The notes: generated by a model not told the origin, from the letters alone. Positions 21,201-28,679 are shown, counted from the stretch's first letter. The stretch is DNA of 32,213 nucleotides from Candidatus Magasanikiibacteriota bacterium (GCA_943355025.1 CALRDW010000012.1:1-32213), one strand, 5' to 3'. Numbers and translations are program-made.

Positions 21201-22037
21201 GCTGTTTATCCGTTCGCACACCCTAATGCGCAAGATCAGTGGTTATCGAATGTTCAGTTTAAGCTTCGTCCAGCAGGCGGTGCCTTCAGCTACACAGCCC
21301 CACCGTTTGAACTTACGGGCACGGCTGATCTGAAACAGACTGTTGAGCTGGAGCCTGCTGGTAAAGAGGGGGATTATCGAGTTGTTGTTTCGGGCCTTGT
21401 TCCAGGGCAGCAGCAGTTGAGTGTTCAATTTTTTCCGATTAACGGCTCTGTTTTGCCAGCTGGATCGCCACTTACCCTCAAGTCACTCATGCTTCCTAAT
21501 GATTCTTGGGTTTCAAATTGTCCTGTGGGTTCAAACGGTTGGCTTGATAAAAATAAGCGTTATGACACAGTGAATGATGATCAGGGGTATCAGGCCGCCT
21601 CAATTGCGTGGCTCGATGGCTGTTTGACGAGTGGCTTATTTACACAAATAGAAAGTGTTGTTGCATATGCTGGCGATGTTATTCCAGCGACACACAGGTA
21701 TATTGTTAGTATGTCAAAGCCTCTTGCGTCGGCGTATTACAATAGCTCCTACGAATTTTCAGTATATCAATCAAATGGCGCACCAAATTTTGCAGGGATT
21801 GTTGCGAATGTGTATTATCGCGCGGGTGCGCCAGATCCGATTACAAATCAGTATTGGAAATTAGTTGCTTCGATCAAGCCATCGCCCACTGATGCGTATA
21901 CTGATGACGGTAAGAAGTGGAATGCGTTTCATTTTCATGCGCAGCAAGATGGCCAAGCTTATACGCCGAGTGATGCGCTATTTACAGGCGCATTTGCGAA
22001 TGGTGGAGATGCAAAAAAACTACCTCTTATAAAATAA
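12210..22037 (+). CDS. Giant (3275 aa) multidomain surface protein with T4SS-pilin-like N-terminal module
   Basis: Same pilin-like module as the upstream gene, then IPT/TIG-like repeats, about four Cys-containing Ig-like modules, a pilin-globular-like domain, Myxococcus-type CGDGxxxxGExCD repeats and Tudor-like segments. Continuous ORF overlapping the previous stop by 20 nt. Confidence 0.9.
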   Translation: MTRTFRNNLIRLSRFFVIAISVGAFLFLPAVSVFAAPADPLANNAGASDVGLTTVQGTAGLGTKSLGSIIGSIIHGILGTMGVIAIIIVIYAGFLWMTAAGSEEQIEKSKKLLLNGGIGLVIIFSAYAITTFILGSVSGATGTGAANPGDGGENNLNSQESGGPGGGSGSGAGFVLKGITPSGKQLVANLKVAAIFSAPVDVASAQKALVVTDASGATVSGSVGVDGDIITFIPSSVCPNPDAALKCFDAGAEYTVTVTDGAAGVVSAIGKKKFTCGGGCSTKFTAGTGVDKEGPKISNTDPEDGMKVPVNQIVPVSALLTDDIAVAYGRLFVDDKLIETVLAKNLPKEFEFFSKKFATKDDKPGQARKLKIEAHDTADNLAAATITVFGAPQSCFNKVLDPVPAGDEIDIDCSLAGGACNECSTKPVIKGVSPQDGAPGNFVTLSGSNFGKNAGTVTFLGNALDPKDDVVAPLACAAGWSGSQVIIEIPKNAVSGPLQLKNEAGLIDSTSDIKGVYLKSFTINDTVRPGICALTPLSGFGGKTKITISGATGISPDGGSHELFFSAFAADQPEWTADSVSAFVPTLEPGQTEVQVTADGVSSNALLFQITEDPAAEAQKAVVSALDPKKGGVGQFVSITGSKFGFTPNKVFFTPIVGGVPVGEATPADVSLPKECAKNYWKINVDDSDDSIVIKVPELSEGEYAVTVQPFGVGKASSPKTFTVTKEKPGPQVCSLVADTGPGDGTLKVSFYGEHLGTSPGGALFSDKKVAATPVNGGWNDNNAVVIVPKGAISGSVRVAIASGKPIDATTCEASPALCSNPLKFTAIDCRVQASICAAGTMCCGDGSCKASCGEGGPVYHAATFAWCISTGESCAAALPPRIVEECKLGDPTNIDIPSPSPMSAWPSTTGAKVCVNAMISVKMTEPVDPDSVLINKGALSTLTIQRCTGAPEAPCSSFDENPVELTNLVVTSRSDKKNAGIFVQPKELKSKSTYRIALTGGIFGFDSGLPLAGPTTNVSTCKPQGDEVYCFTFTTTDDYNVCEIDAVSMSPQSYIAKNLGPIRDPFSKVKQLQPWLALAYAQPDHCQIVDPSPFPWQWNPAKGTDQYYDVAHSILLNSPISHFHAVQPTEEGKTIPLAIATVNGAGEKLVGAGLLAINPGVPQVVEACTEGSMPSPTPSNLWADSENICPDALVLAQFDQQVVGPAEGPVDFQLWECTSTKPGEECKTVTSKPFPTSYAEIQPKKIPGGPWYYELDHKTLPKNTFFLAEIKSTTKVPGKFGKVMPQNKACRPGVGYCFTFKTAKTMDPCKIQKVIISPATWLAENYGLQKNEIGADILWSAYPQPENICTVLGGGHTYNWGVDTEHLGFAAIDPENTQADVSAEQPVSALKETVDDDLIKLFATTEGITGTAEISVQFPDPTVVEHEPFSCVGGSVCPNAFMGVTFSVNMDPKTVSDNIYLYDCGAVSDVNPTIDCPFDAALWKKNAVKLTASPIAASNKTKFEFFKNGEKLGTTLKTMTQYRLAVGKNVLSAASKPLGGLNFPDAPAVFLFYSWVFSTGNALCTVDHVSVAPLIAQAHAQGETRTFTALPYTSPDACHPNGQALNPDEYKWSWSSSKPLVAALFPPAPPDIAKSSTSSTQEFYMRAADVTGTSSTQQSTLTALVQGQSKKGEATWKMVCASPPLGCPLVTVNGQSQQTYPGADKCCYVPAKIVKPYPAAGDKDVCINTLIKIPVNTLLDPLTITSSTVQIGIIDAKNPCKSANGKDAFCYGKIPYSANVVNTKIGEKNQQYSFIFLSLLDTLPENSKVRIHVMRQPGQESEPPASAVMSQKGVPIDGQSWDFETGSKPCELNAVDVYPPQSTFTNLADKQSMFSVGVSKQGDFSIPLSPIPNKYDWTWKWFSSHTDVIAFDAASKLPATTIKPAGLNGVSTITAFASTTVDVYFNSGNKVAGSAIATAALCENPWFAETDSGLANDDASKDVLKKFHLSFWYCRDNKGKPNTLPAVYGVYDSLSDKTFTTQEAFHLSDFNDNTGAIGVRIESNLKHYSPLEWYLQKEFKGDAAATKVGGFPAVRVGDTVYVGVGNKLSPTQQFTNIVVMSLAAGSSADMQGIFNQLVANIRFNTDLKDLGLCFAVNDQATDVQCTSDVACVDAGTDAVCKVPRAKFMRDIVRISDASALARALLKAHDSANKFPVVTDGTFVPGLVSSKWPAWAAFMEQLHVPADRVDPVNVYTCPAGFDPETCWNDKIKQYQCNQTSYVYHYYSKNNGAGYELGIPFEEGAAGYTAWNAPIGIPDGSSINPTFCSGKPFAPAAVCGDGAVTPGAEECDPPDSSFKFADAQCLYAARAATCSATCTKIPGNCVNLCGDGIKNGPETCDEGPKYNGKYNHCPIDCGVKNQVNELGACGDGIKQSNEVCEIGQPSGRKYKFADFPDQDIIDFVECRQGVELKNLPHFVPSAGLLQFSPTGAIAVTNFADAITKFCSGKAAAQYGSCKKYPDVACVSDANCLAGDTCSFVTQGSKHGFQKIDSCNWNCKNFGPYCGDKIVNKDSGEQCDGDETGSDPQTGDACVRKCTASCQWQKTVAVDVYDVNNVKLNGALTPVCEIIDNSKNAPDIAGCGDGKVDSGTGEECDSGTQCKPGQNPKNASCKIGGLNNVQCLAQYGAGNSCQYCTASCKKAYVSGGYCGDGIRNGSEVCDKNDIGYLCTDKYDYGFAYCKPDCSGTIKTNKPTQGSMIIAQSPSTGLWWPAVVLSALPTGDFNIEFTDGVQYPGPNSNNKPARASMVALVGAVSADPTEPEPYAIGMTVLTGDTPTELLWATVLAEVKKDGKVSSSLKDAAGKLIIPDHEWKKAVITAVGVGSYTVKFEDGTIKTGVKITNIARFPTICLSCAQQSEDNVQLKKEPQYSTIKNIELTYTDPTLGWFPLRTVTEIFRGGTLLEYAGAQNDVFNSALFGKGWPHVAGTAATHTVSPIAIDVGPKINATINQCLAVAKTYAVYPFAHPNAQDQWLSNVQFKLRPAGGAFSYTAPPFELTGTADLKQTVELEPAGKEGDYRVVVSGLVPGQQQLSVQFFPINGSVLPAGSPLTLKSLMLPNDSWVSNCPVGSNGWLDKNKRYDTVNDDQGYQAASIAWLDGCLTSGLFTQIESVVAYAGDVIPATHRYIVSMSKPLASAYYNSSYEFSVYQSNGAPNFAGIVANVYYRAGAPDPITNQYWKLVASIKPSPTDAYTDDGKKWNAFHFHAQQDGQAYTPSDALFTGAFANGGDAKKLPLIK

Positions 22038-22038
22038 T

Positions 22039-22449
22039 ATGGACGAATTACAGGACCACTCAACTCAGCAACCAGTTCTCGCTGGCGCGCCATCGCATCG
22101 CGGCTTAATTCTTGCTATAATTATGGTTGCGATAAGCGTGCTCGCTGTTGCAGGAATTTTATTTTATGTTTTGAAGCGCGGCGGCGCTTCAACGCTTCAA
22201 GGAAATGTTACTCATAATGCTGCTGGTGAGAGGCTTGTGCCGCTTACCAAGGATACAGATCATGATGGTTTGAGTGATGCAGAGGAAGCTCAGCTTGGAA
22301 CAAGCCCTAACAATCCGGATACGGATGGGGACGGATTGACTGATGAGTATGAGGTGCATCAAAGCCACACAGATCCGTTGAACGCGCACACAAAAGATCC
22401 AAAGATCACTGATTATCAGTGGCTTGTAAATCAGTCTCCCAAATTTTAA
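22039..22449 (+). CDS. Single-TM protein with thrombospondin type-3-like Ca-binding repeats
   Basis: TM segment GLILAIIMVAISVLAVAGILFYVL; DTDHDGLSDAEEAQLGTSPNNPDTDGDGLTDEYEV. Confidence 0.85.
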   Translation: MDELQDHSTQQPVLAGAPSHRGLILAIIMVAISVLAVAGILFYVLKRGGASTLQGNVTHNAAGERLVPLTKDTDHDGLSDAEEAQLGTSPNNPDTDGDGLTDEYEVHQSHTDPLNAHTKDPKITDYQWLVNQSPKF

Positions 22450-22454
22450 TTTGT

Positions 22455-23330
22455 ATGTTTGAAGACGACGACGTTCCATCACAATCACAGACAGCAGCAC
22501 CTGTGGAACCAGCTCCAGCAGCTCCACCCTTGGCTCCAGCGGTGGCAGGAGTGCCAGACATGTTTGATGGTTCTGCAACAGATCATGATGTGGCAGGCGA
22601 TGGTTATATGCCGGACGCGTCACCAGAAACAACGGTGAGCGGGCCAACAGCGCTCGAAGCAGGAAAATTAGTCGCAAAAAAATCGAGCGAGCATGATGAT
22701 TTATTTGCCGAAGCGCCAGGAGCAGGGGGTGGGGCGAGTCCCACACTTGCGCCGCCGGGAACAATTCCACAATTGTACGAAAAGAGTGAGCTCCATTCTC
22801 CGTCTGCACTTAAAAAAATTATACTCGTATTTATTATTTTGGCTGTCGTAGGCGGTGTTGCGTTTGCAGCATGGGTAATTTTTGGAAAATCGAAGGATGC
22901 CGCATCAGTTCCCGCTTCGGTACCAGCGGCAGCGAAACAGCCTGCTGCAGTAGTTCCTGACCCCGCACCATTACCACCAGACACGGTTGACATTGATGCG
23001 TCGAGCAAACCGAAAATAGTTGCGACAACAACGCCAGTTGTAGCGCAGCCGGTTGCTCAGCCGGAACCAACACCAGAGCCGACTCCTACGCCAGTTGTAA
23101 CTGACCCAATACTTGATACTGACAAAGATGGTTTGACAGATGTCAAGGAAACCGCGCTTGGAACAGATATAAATAATCCGGATACGGATGGCGACGGGCT
23201 CACGGATGGGGCAGAGGTAAATATTTGGGGAACGGATCCGTTGAAAAAGGATACGGATGGCGATGGGTTTTCTGACGGTCAGGAAGTCATGAACGGATTT
23301 AATCCAAAGGGTCCCGGCAAGCTCCGATAA
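22455..23330 (+). CDS. Single-TM protein with Pro/Ala-rich linkers and TSP3-like repeats
   Basis: MFEDDDVPSQ…; TM IILVFIILAVVGGVAFAAWVIFG; DTDKDGLTDVKETALGTDINNPDTDGDGLTDGAEVNIWGTDPLKKDTDGDGFSDGQEV. Confidence 0.85.
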   Translation: MFEDDDVPSQSQTAAPVEPAPAAPPLAPAVAGVPDMFDGSATDHDVAGDGYMPDASPETTVSGPTALEAGKLVAKKSSEHDDLFAEAPGAGGGASPTLAPPGTIPQLYEKSELHSPSALKKIILVFIILAVVGGVAFAAWVIFGKSKDAASVPASVPAAAKQPAAVVPDPAPLPPDTVDIDASSKPKIVATTTPVVAQPVAQPEPTPEPTPTPVVTDPILDTDKDGLTDVKETALGTDINNPDTDGDGLTDGAEVNIWGTDPLKKDTDGDGFSDGQEVMNGFNPKGPGKLR

Positions 23331-23354
23331 ATAATTCATGGTTCTTTTGAACGT

Positions 23355-24497
23355 ATGCCAGAGGAGATTATCACACAACCAACGGGAAGCAGCGCTGCAG
23401 AGCCGAGAATTCATACGATTCCTATGGAGTTTTATGGCGGGAAAAATCCTGCGCCAGCGGAAATTCCTCAGGCAGCGACGCCAGGAAACCAGCCTGTTAT
23501 GCAGCCGAAAATCGCGCCAAAGCCCGTAGCGGTTGTTGCAACTGGGCCTGCAGCTGCGCGCCCTCCTGGCGCATTCACACAACCCACTCAAAAATCCGGC
23601 GCGCCGATCGCGCTTATTGTAATCATTGTGGTTTTGGTACTCGGAGGCGGTGCTGGAGCGGCGTGGTTTTTTCTGCGTGCTCCGAAGCCGGCCGTACAAC
23701 CCGCGATACCTGCTGCTCCCGTTATTCCAATTGTTCAGGAGCCTGCCCCAGTCATCCAAGAGCCAACGACATCAACTCCTGCAACGACCACGCCAGAGGT
23801 TGTTCCTCAAGTTCCAACCACTCCAACATCATCGCCCGCGCTCGCGATATTGCCAGATCACCAATCGTACAAGGATTCCGTTGATGGCGACAACGACGGT
23901 GTTACGGATGTTGAGGAAGAGCTGTGGGGAAGCAATGGTGGTATAAAGGACAGCGACGGCGATGGTTATTCTGATGAAACAGAGCTTTATAATTTGTATG
24001 ATCCTGCGCAGGCAGCTCCGAGTAAATTGATCGAAAGCAAATATTCTGCGGTTTATATCAATCCGCAGTACAAATATTCGGTATATTATCCAAGTGCGTG
24101 GGTTGCACGTTCGCTCGACGAGGCGACTGGTCGCGAAACCATGTTTACAGCGATTACATCCGAGTTTGTTCAGATACGTACGTTTCCATATCCAACGGAC
24201 AAAACATTTGGTGCGTGGTTTGCCGAAAATTTTCCAACCGAAAATTTGGCTACTTATACGCCATTTGTGAATCGCTTCAAAGTTTCCGGCAGCATAAGTC
24301 CAGATCGGACTGTTGCAGTATTTACCGACGGCAGCACAATTTATGTTTTGAATTATGACGGTGGCACGCGTGCTGAAATAAATTATCGCATGACGTTTCG
24401 CGTCATGGTCCAGTCATTCAAACCTGCAAACATCGTAACGCCACTCGACATGTTGCCAGGAGTCTCGCTCACGACGACAACGATTTCAACACCATGA
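23355..24497 (+). CDS. Single-TM protein with TSP3-like repeats and a C-terminal PsbP/lipoprotein-like globular domain
   Basis: TM IALIVIIVVLVLGGGAGAAWFFL; DGDNDGVTDVEEELWGSNGGIKDSDGDGYSDETEL; YKYSVYYPSAWVARSLDEATGRETMFT…. Confidence 0.8.
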   Translation: MPEEIITQPTGSSAAEPRIHTIPMEFYGGKNPAPAEIPQAATPGNQPVMQPKIAPKPVAVVATGPAAARPPGAFTQPTQKSGAPIALIVIIVVLVLGGGAGAAWFFLRAPKPAVQPAIPAAPVIPIVQEPAPVIQEPTTSTPATTTPEVVPQVPTTPTSSPALAILPDHQSYKDSVDGDNDGVTDVEEELWGSNGGIKDSDGDGYSDETELYNLYDPAQAAPSKLIESKYSAVYINPQYKYSVYYPSAWVARSLDEATGRETMFTAITSEFVQIRTFPYPTDKTFGAWFAENFPTENLATYTPFVNRFKVSGSISPDRTVAVFTDGSTIYVLNYDGGTRAEINYRMTFRVMVQSFKPANIVTPLDMLPGVSLTTTTISTP

Positions 24498-24907
24498 ACG
24501 AGCCAGTCTCACTCATCGTTTTACAGCGTGCAGCCGCAAGTGTTCTTCGCAAAGAAGGTCGCGGTGGACTTCGAGTACAGATAGTGTTCGTTGGTCCAAC
24601 AGAAATTCAGCGCCTCAATCGGGTGTATCGAAAAAAAAATTATGTGACGGACGTACTCTCGTTTCGAGAACTTGACGAGGGTCCATTTGCAGACGTGGAT
24701 TATTTAGGCGAAATTGTTCTGTGTCGCTCGAAAATTCGAACTCAGGCGCGGGAATACGAGGTTTCATATCGTGAGGAATTGCTCCGCATGACGGTGCACG
24801 GAACGCTGCACCTGCTTGGGTATGATCACATCAAACCCCGAGATGCGCGTGTGATGCTGCCACGCCAGGAAGCATATTTGGGTACTATTATTGGTCGCCG
24901 CGCATAA
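24494..24907 (+). CDS. ybeY: Endoribonuclease YbeY
   Basis: NYVTDVLSFRE…YLGEIVLC…HGTLHLLGYDH metal-binding motif; ATGA overlap with the upstream gene. Confidence 0.95.
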   Translation: MNEPVSLIVLQRAAASVLRKEGRGGLRVQIVFVGPTEIQRLNRVYRKKNYVTDVLSFRELDEGPFADVDYLGEIVLCRSKIRTQAREYEVSYREELLRMTVHGTLHLLGYDHIKPRDARVMLPRQEAYLGTIIGRRA

Positions 24908-24911
24908 AAAT

Positions 24912-25274
24912 ATGAGTATTTTTAGGAGTTTTTTTTGTGCCCTTCGAGGGCTCGTACAGGTTTGGCGCGAAGAGCGAAATTTTAAAATTCATATGTTTGC
25001 GGCGCTTGCCGTTGTCGTGCTCATGCTTATTTTACCGCTCAAGGCGTGGGAATATATTGTATTGACGCTGACAATCGCGCTTGTTTTAATTCTTGAAATT
25101 GCGAACACGATCACGGAGCGTTTCGTTGATATGGTCAAACCACGTCTTCATGGTTACGTTGGTGCGATTAAAGATATGATGGCGGGCGCCGTGCTTATCA
25201 TGAGTATCGCGGCTGCGGTTGTCGGAGTCATAATTTTTTTTCCACACCTTGCTCCGTTTGTGATACAATACTAA
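24912..25274 (+). CDS. dgkA: Diacylglycerol/undecaprenol kinase family protein
   Basis: Small three-TM protein with EERNFKIHMFAA…EIANTITERFVDMV…GAIKDMMAGAVLI. Confidence 0.88.
   Translation: MSIFRSFFCALRGLVQVWREERNFKIHMFAALAVVVLMLILPLKAWEYIVLTLTIALVLILEIANTITERFVDMVKPRLHGYVGAIKDMMAGAVLIMSIAAAVVGVIIFFPHLAPFVIQY
25261..25269 (+). promoter_or_regulatory. Extended -10 element immediately upstream of ftsA (possible leaderless start)
   Basis: TGATACAAT at 25261-25269; ATG at 25276, at the expected TSS distance. Confidence 0.45.
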
Positions 25275-25275
25275 C

Positions 25276-26550
25276 ATGAAATTTTCGTCTCGTACCCCGC
25301 TCATCACGGGCATTGATATTGGTTCTTCTGCAGTTCGCATTGCTGTAGGACAAATTATCAACCAAGGAAGCGGCGAATTGTTACAAATTTTAGGATGCGC
25401 AGAGGTTCCTGCAGAGGGGATCCATAAAGGAATTATTACCAGCATTGATGATGCGGTTTCTTCGGTTGCGGCATGTTTGGAACGAGCAGAACGGCTTGCG
25501 GGAGCGCAGGTGAGTCACGCGATTGTTGGAATATCAGGAAGCCACATTTTGTCACAACAGAGTAAGGGCGTTGTTGCTGTTGCAAAACCAGACGGCGAAA
25601 TTACCGAAGAAGATGTTGTACGTGCAGTTGAGGCTGCGCGTACTGTTGCAACACCCGTTAATTACGAAATTTTGCATGTGATTCCAAAGACGTTTACGGT
25701 CGATGGTCAGTCGGGAATTAAAGATCCGACAGGCATGACAGGTGTGCGCCTTGAAGTTGATGCACAAATTATTCAAGGCGTTTCGTCGCAGATAAAAAAT
25801 ATTAGCCGCGTTGTATACCGCACAGGACTTGAGATTGATTCTTTGGTTTTATCAATTTTAGCAGCAGCAGACGTTGTAACAACGCAGCGGCAAAAAGAAC
25901 TCGGCGTTGCTGTTGTAAATATCGGAGCATCAACAACAAGCATCGCGATTTATGAAGAGGGTGATGTTTTGCATACCGCGATTTTGCCGATTGGTTCTGA
26001 GCATATTACTTCGGATATTGCGATTGGCCTCCGTACATCAATTGATGTTGCAGAGCGTGTCAAAACACAATTCGGAACAGTGCTTCCAAAAGCGGTTGGT
26101 CGGAAAGAAGAGATTTTTTTGGCAGAGCTTGGTGCGACCGAACAAGAGGTTGTTGATCGGAAATATGTTGCGGAAATAATCGAAGCACGCGCGGAGGAAA
26201 TTTTTAGAAAAATTGATAAGGAGTTTCGTGCTGTTGAACGCTCAGGGCTCCTTCCGGCTGGCGTTTTATTCACAGGTAGTGGATCCCGCATCGACGGACT
26301 TGTTGAGCTCGCAAAAAAAGAATTGCGTTTGCCCGCAGGACTCGGATACCCGATTGATATTACAAGCTTGTCAGAAAAAGTAAATGATTTAGCATTTGCG
26401 TCAGCAATTGGACTCGTTGCGTGGGGTGCGGAGCATGGCGCGGTGCAGAGCGTTCGTGGCGCAAAACTTTCTTCACTCGGGCATTCATTTAAGGATATAA
26501 AATCCGCGAGTCATCAGGTGCGCGAGTGGATACGCTCGCTTCTTCCGTAA
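25276..26550 (+). CDS. ftsA: Cell division protein FtsA
   Basis: Actin-like fold motifs GIDIGSSAVRIAVG, GISGSHI, VVNIGASTTSIAIYEEG, LFTGSGSRIDGL. Confidence 0.96.
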   Translation: MKFSSRTPLITGIDIGSSAVRIAVGQIINQGSGELLQILGCAEVPAEGIHKGIITSIDDAVSSVAACLERAERLAGAQVSHAIVGISGSHILSQQSKGVVAVAKPDGEITEEDVVRAVEAARTVATPVNYEILHVIPKTFTVDGQSGIKDPTGMTGVRLEVDAQIIQGVSSQIKNISRVVYRTGLEIDSLVLSILAAADVVTTQRQKELGVAVVNIGASTTSIAIYEEGDVLHTAILPIGSEHITSDIAIGLRTSIDVAERVKTQFGTVLPKAVGRKEEIFLAELGATEQEVVDRKYVAEIIEARAEEIFRKIDKEFRAVERSGLLPAGVLFTGSGSRIDGLVELAKKELRLPAGLGYPIDITSLSEKVNDLAFASAIGLVAWGAEHGAVQSVRGAKLSSLGHSFKDIKSASHQVREWIRSLLP

Positions 26551-26637
26551 GGTGTCTCTCAATCGGGCGGCAGATTTGGGTTGACCAGTGGATAACTTTT
26601 CCTGTACTCTATAGGCAGAGTCTCGACTCTCTTTGTT

Positions 26638-26643
26638 TATAAT
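26638..26643 (+). promoter_or_regulatory. ftsZ -10 element TATAAT
   Basis: TATAAT in the ftsA-ftsZ intergenic region; weak -35 overlapped by the dyad AGAGTC-TC-GACTCT (26617-26630). Confidence 0.45.
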
Positions 26644-26677
26644 ATCGGAACATTGAACACAAATAGTATTCGAATGT

Positions 26678-27970
26678 ATGCCTGAAGTTAAACCCGCATT
26701 GGAAACGTTTGCACGAATTGTGGTTGTTGGCGTTGGTGGCGCTGGTGGTTCTGCGGTGAACCGGATGGTTGAATCAAAAATTCGTGGCGTTGAATTTCTC
26801 GTTTTGAATACAGATATTCAAGCGCTTCATCATTCTCTTGCAACAAATAAAATTAATATTGGGAAAACAGTTACGCGCGGACTTGGAGCCGGAATGGATC
26901 CAGAAACCGGTCGTCGTGCAGCTGAAGAGTCTCAGAATGAGATTCGAGAAATTTTGAAAGGCGCGAACATGGTATTTGTAACGGCGGGAATGGGTGGTGG
27001 TACGGGATCCGGCGCCGCACCGGTTGTTGCTGATATCGCGCGCGAGCTCGGTGCTTTAACAGTCGGCGTTGTTACAAAACCATTTTCTTTTGAGGGCACG
27101 CAGCGAAAAACAATTGCAGATCGCGCGCATGAAGAGTTGACAAATCGAGTAGACACTATAATTACGATTCCAAATGATCGTGTGATGCAGATGGTGGATA
27201 AAAAAACGTCGCTTTCTGAAGCGTTTCGCGTTATTGATGACGTGCTTCGGCAAGCAGTTCAGGGAATTTCTGAATTAATCATGACGAATGGACAAATCAA
27301 TGTTGATTTTGCCGATGTACGCAAGATTATGTCGAATCAGGGTTCGGCACTCATGGGTATTGGCCGCGCTTCTGGAGAAAATCGTGCGATTGACGCGGCG
27401 AAGGCTGCGATTTCATCGCCATTACTCGAAATTTCGATTGATGGAGCACGTGGAATTTTGTTTATTGTTTCGGGTCCAGAAAATCTCAGCATGCAAGAAG
27501 TTACTGAAGCGGCGAAGGTTGTTACCGGATCGGCTGATGAAAACGCCGCAGTGATTTGGGGTCTAACGTATGATAATGATCTTGGGGATGACGTAAAAAT
27601 AACTGTTGTTGCAACTGGATTTGAGGATCGACGCGTTCGTGAGCCTCAACGAGAAGAGCCGCAGCCGTCAATTCGTCCAATTACACGCCCCGTGTTTCGT
27701 CAGCCTCAATCAAATGCGGCGCCCTCAGGTCAGCAGTTTCACTCATCGATGCAGGAGCAGCCGCGCGCAGAACAGCCAACGCGAATACAACCACAACCAA
27801 TTCGTCCCGTAATGCGTGAAGAAGAATCTCCGGTTGCGACATTTCAGAAAAAATCATTGTCTTCATCCACAACACGCATGGATGACGAGATTTCTAGTGG
27901 TAGCGATGATGAAGAAGTTGATATTCCCGCCTTCATTCGTAAGAAGATGAATGTTGGTGGTTCAAACTAA
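26678..27970 (+). CDS. ftsZ: Cell division protein FtsZ
   Basis: Tubulin signature GMGGGTGSGAAPVVA, VDFADVRKIM, C-terminal tail peptide DIPAFIRKK. Confidence 0.98.
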   Translation: MPEVKPALETFARIVVVGVGGAGGSAVNRMVESKIRGVEFLVLNTDIQALHHSLATNKINIGKTVTRGLGAGMDPETGRRAAEESQNEIREILKGANMVFVTAGMGGGTGSGAAPVVADIARELGALTVGVVTKPFSFEGTQRKTIADRAHEELTNRVDTIITIPNDRVMQMVDKKTSLSEAFRVIDDVLRQAVQGISELIMTNGQINVDFADVRKIMSNQGSALMGIGRASGENRAIDAAKAAISSPLLEISIDGARGILFIVSGPENLSMQEVTEAAKVVTGSADENAAVIWGLTYDNDLGDDVKITVVATGFEDRRVREPQREEPQPSIRPITRPVFRQPQSNAAPSGQQFHSSMQEQPRAEQPTRIQPQPIRPVMREEESPVATFQKKSLSSSTTRMDDEISSGSDDEEVDIPAFIRKKMNVGGSN

Positions 27971-27984
27971 TTTACGCGTTCTGT

Positions 27985-28446
27985 ATGATCTGTCCCGCGT
28001 GTAAAACCGAAACAAAGGTTGTTGACTCACGCGTTTCTCCTGACGGGCTCAGTGTTCGGCGTCGCCGCGAATGTGAAACATGCGGTGAGCGTTTTTCGAC
28101 GATCGAAGAAATGGAATTGCTCGACATCACGGTTGTTAAACGCGATGGCGCGCGTGAAGCGTACGACAGACAAAAACTTGAGCAGGGAATTCGGCTTGCG
28201 CTTCGCAAGCGACCAGTTACCAATGAAAGTTTTCATACATTGATATCGCGCATTGAGCGTGAAATTCAAAAAAAATGTAAACGCGAGATCACAAGCGGCG
28301 AGCTTGGCGAGATAGTGATGCATCATTTGAAAAATTTTGATAAAATAGGGTATATCCGTTTTGCATCGATTTATCGATCATTCACGGATGTTGGAACATT
28401 TGCAAAAGAAGTTCGTAGTTTACAAAAACAAAAAAAGAAAAAGTAA
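27985..28446 (+). CDS. nrdR: Transcriptional repressor NrdR
   Basis: MICPACKTETKVVDSR…RRRRECETCGERFSTIE zinc ribbon plus ATP-cone (VVKRDGAREAYDRQKL). Confidence 0.97.
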   Translation: MICPACKTETKVVDSRVSPDGLSVRRRRECETCGERFSTIEEMELLDITVVKRDGAREAYDRQKLEQGIRLALRKRPVTNESFHTLISRIEREIQKKCKREITSGELGEIVMHHLKNFDKIGYIRFASIYRSFTDVGTFAKEVRSLQKQKKKK

Positions 28447-28449
28447 CGT

Positions 28450-28668
28450 ATGGATGATCATTCAGCAGAACGACGATTCAATGATATAGATCGGCGGCTT
28501 CGAAAAATTGAACAGTACATGATGTGGGGGACCATCATGGGCGGGGTGCGGTTATTACTCCTCGCAATTCCACTCGTGCTCGCATTAATTTATATTCCGC
28601 CGTTTGTCCGCACAGCGGTTCCGTATATCGCACCATACCTAGAGGCTCTGCGTCAGCATAAATTTTAA
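28450..28668 (+). CDS. Small single-TM hypothetical protein (72 aa)
   Basis: Intact ORF tightly packed between nrdR and pyk, TM segment LLLLAIPLVLALIYIPPF. Confidence 0.7.
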   Translation: MDDHSAERRFNDIDRRLRKIEQYMMWGTIMGGVRLLLLAIPLVLALIYIPPFVRTAVPYIAPYLEALRQHKF

Positions 28669-28679
28669 CAGTTCTTTCT

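Noticed and set aside
22189-23759. Antisense ORFs of 206 aa and 262 aa opposite the TSP3 genes
   Set aside because: Sense strand has clear TM and TSP3 domains; the antisense products are low-complexity shadows.
12210-24497. Giant protein or TSP3 proteins as targets of the candidate DGR
   Set aside because: Their C-termini and bodies contain no near-copy of the 159-269 sequence.
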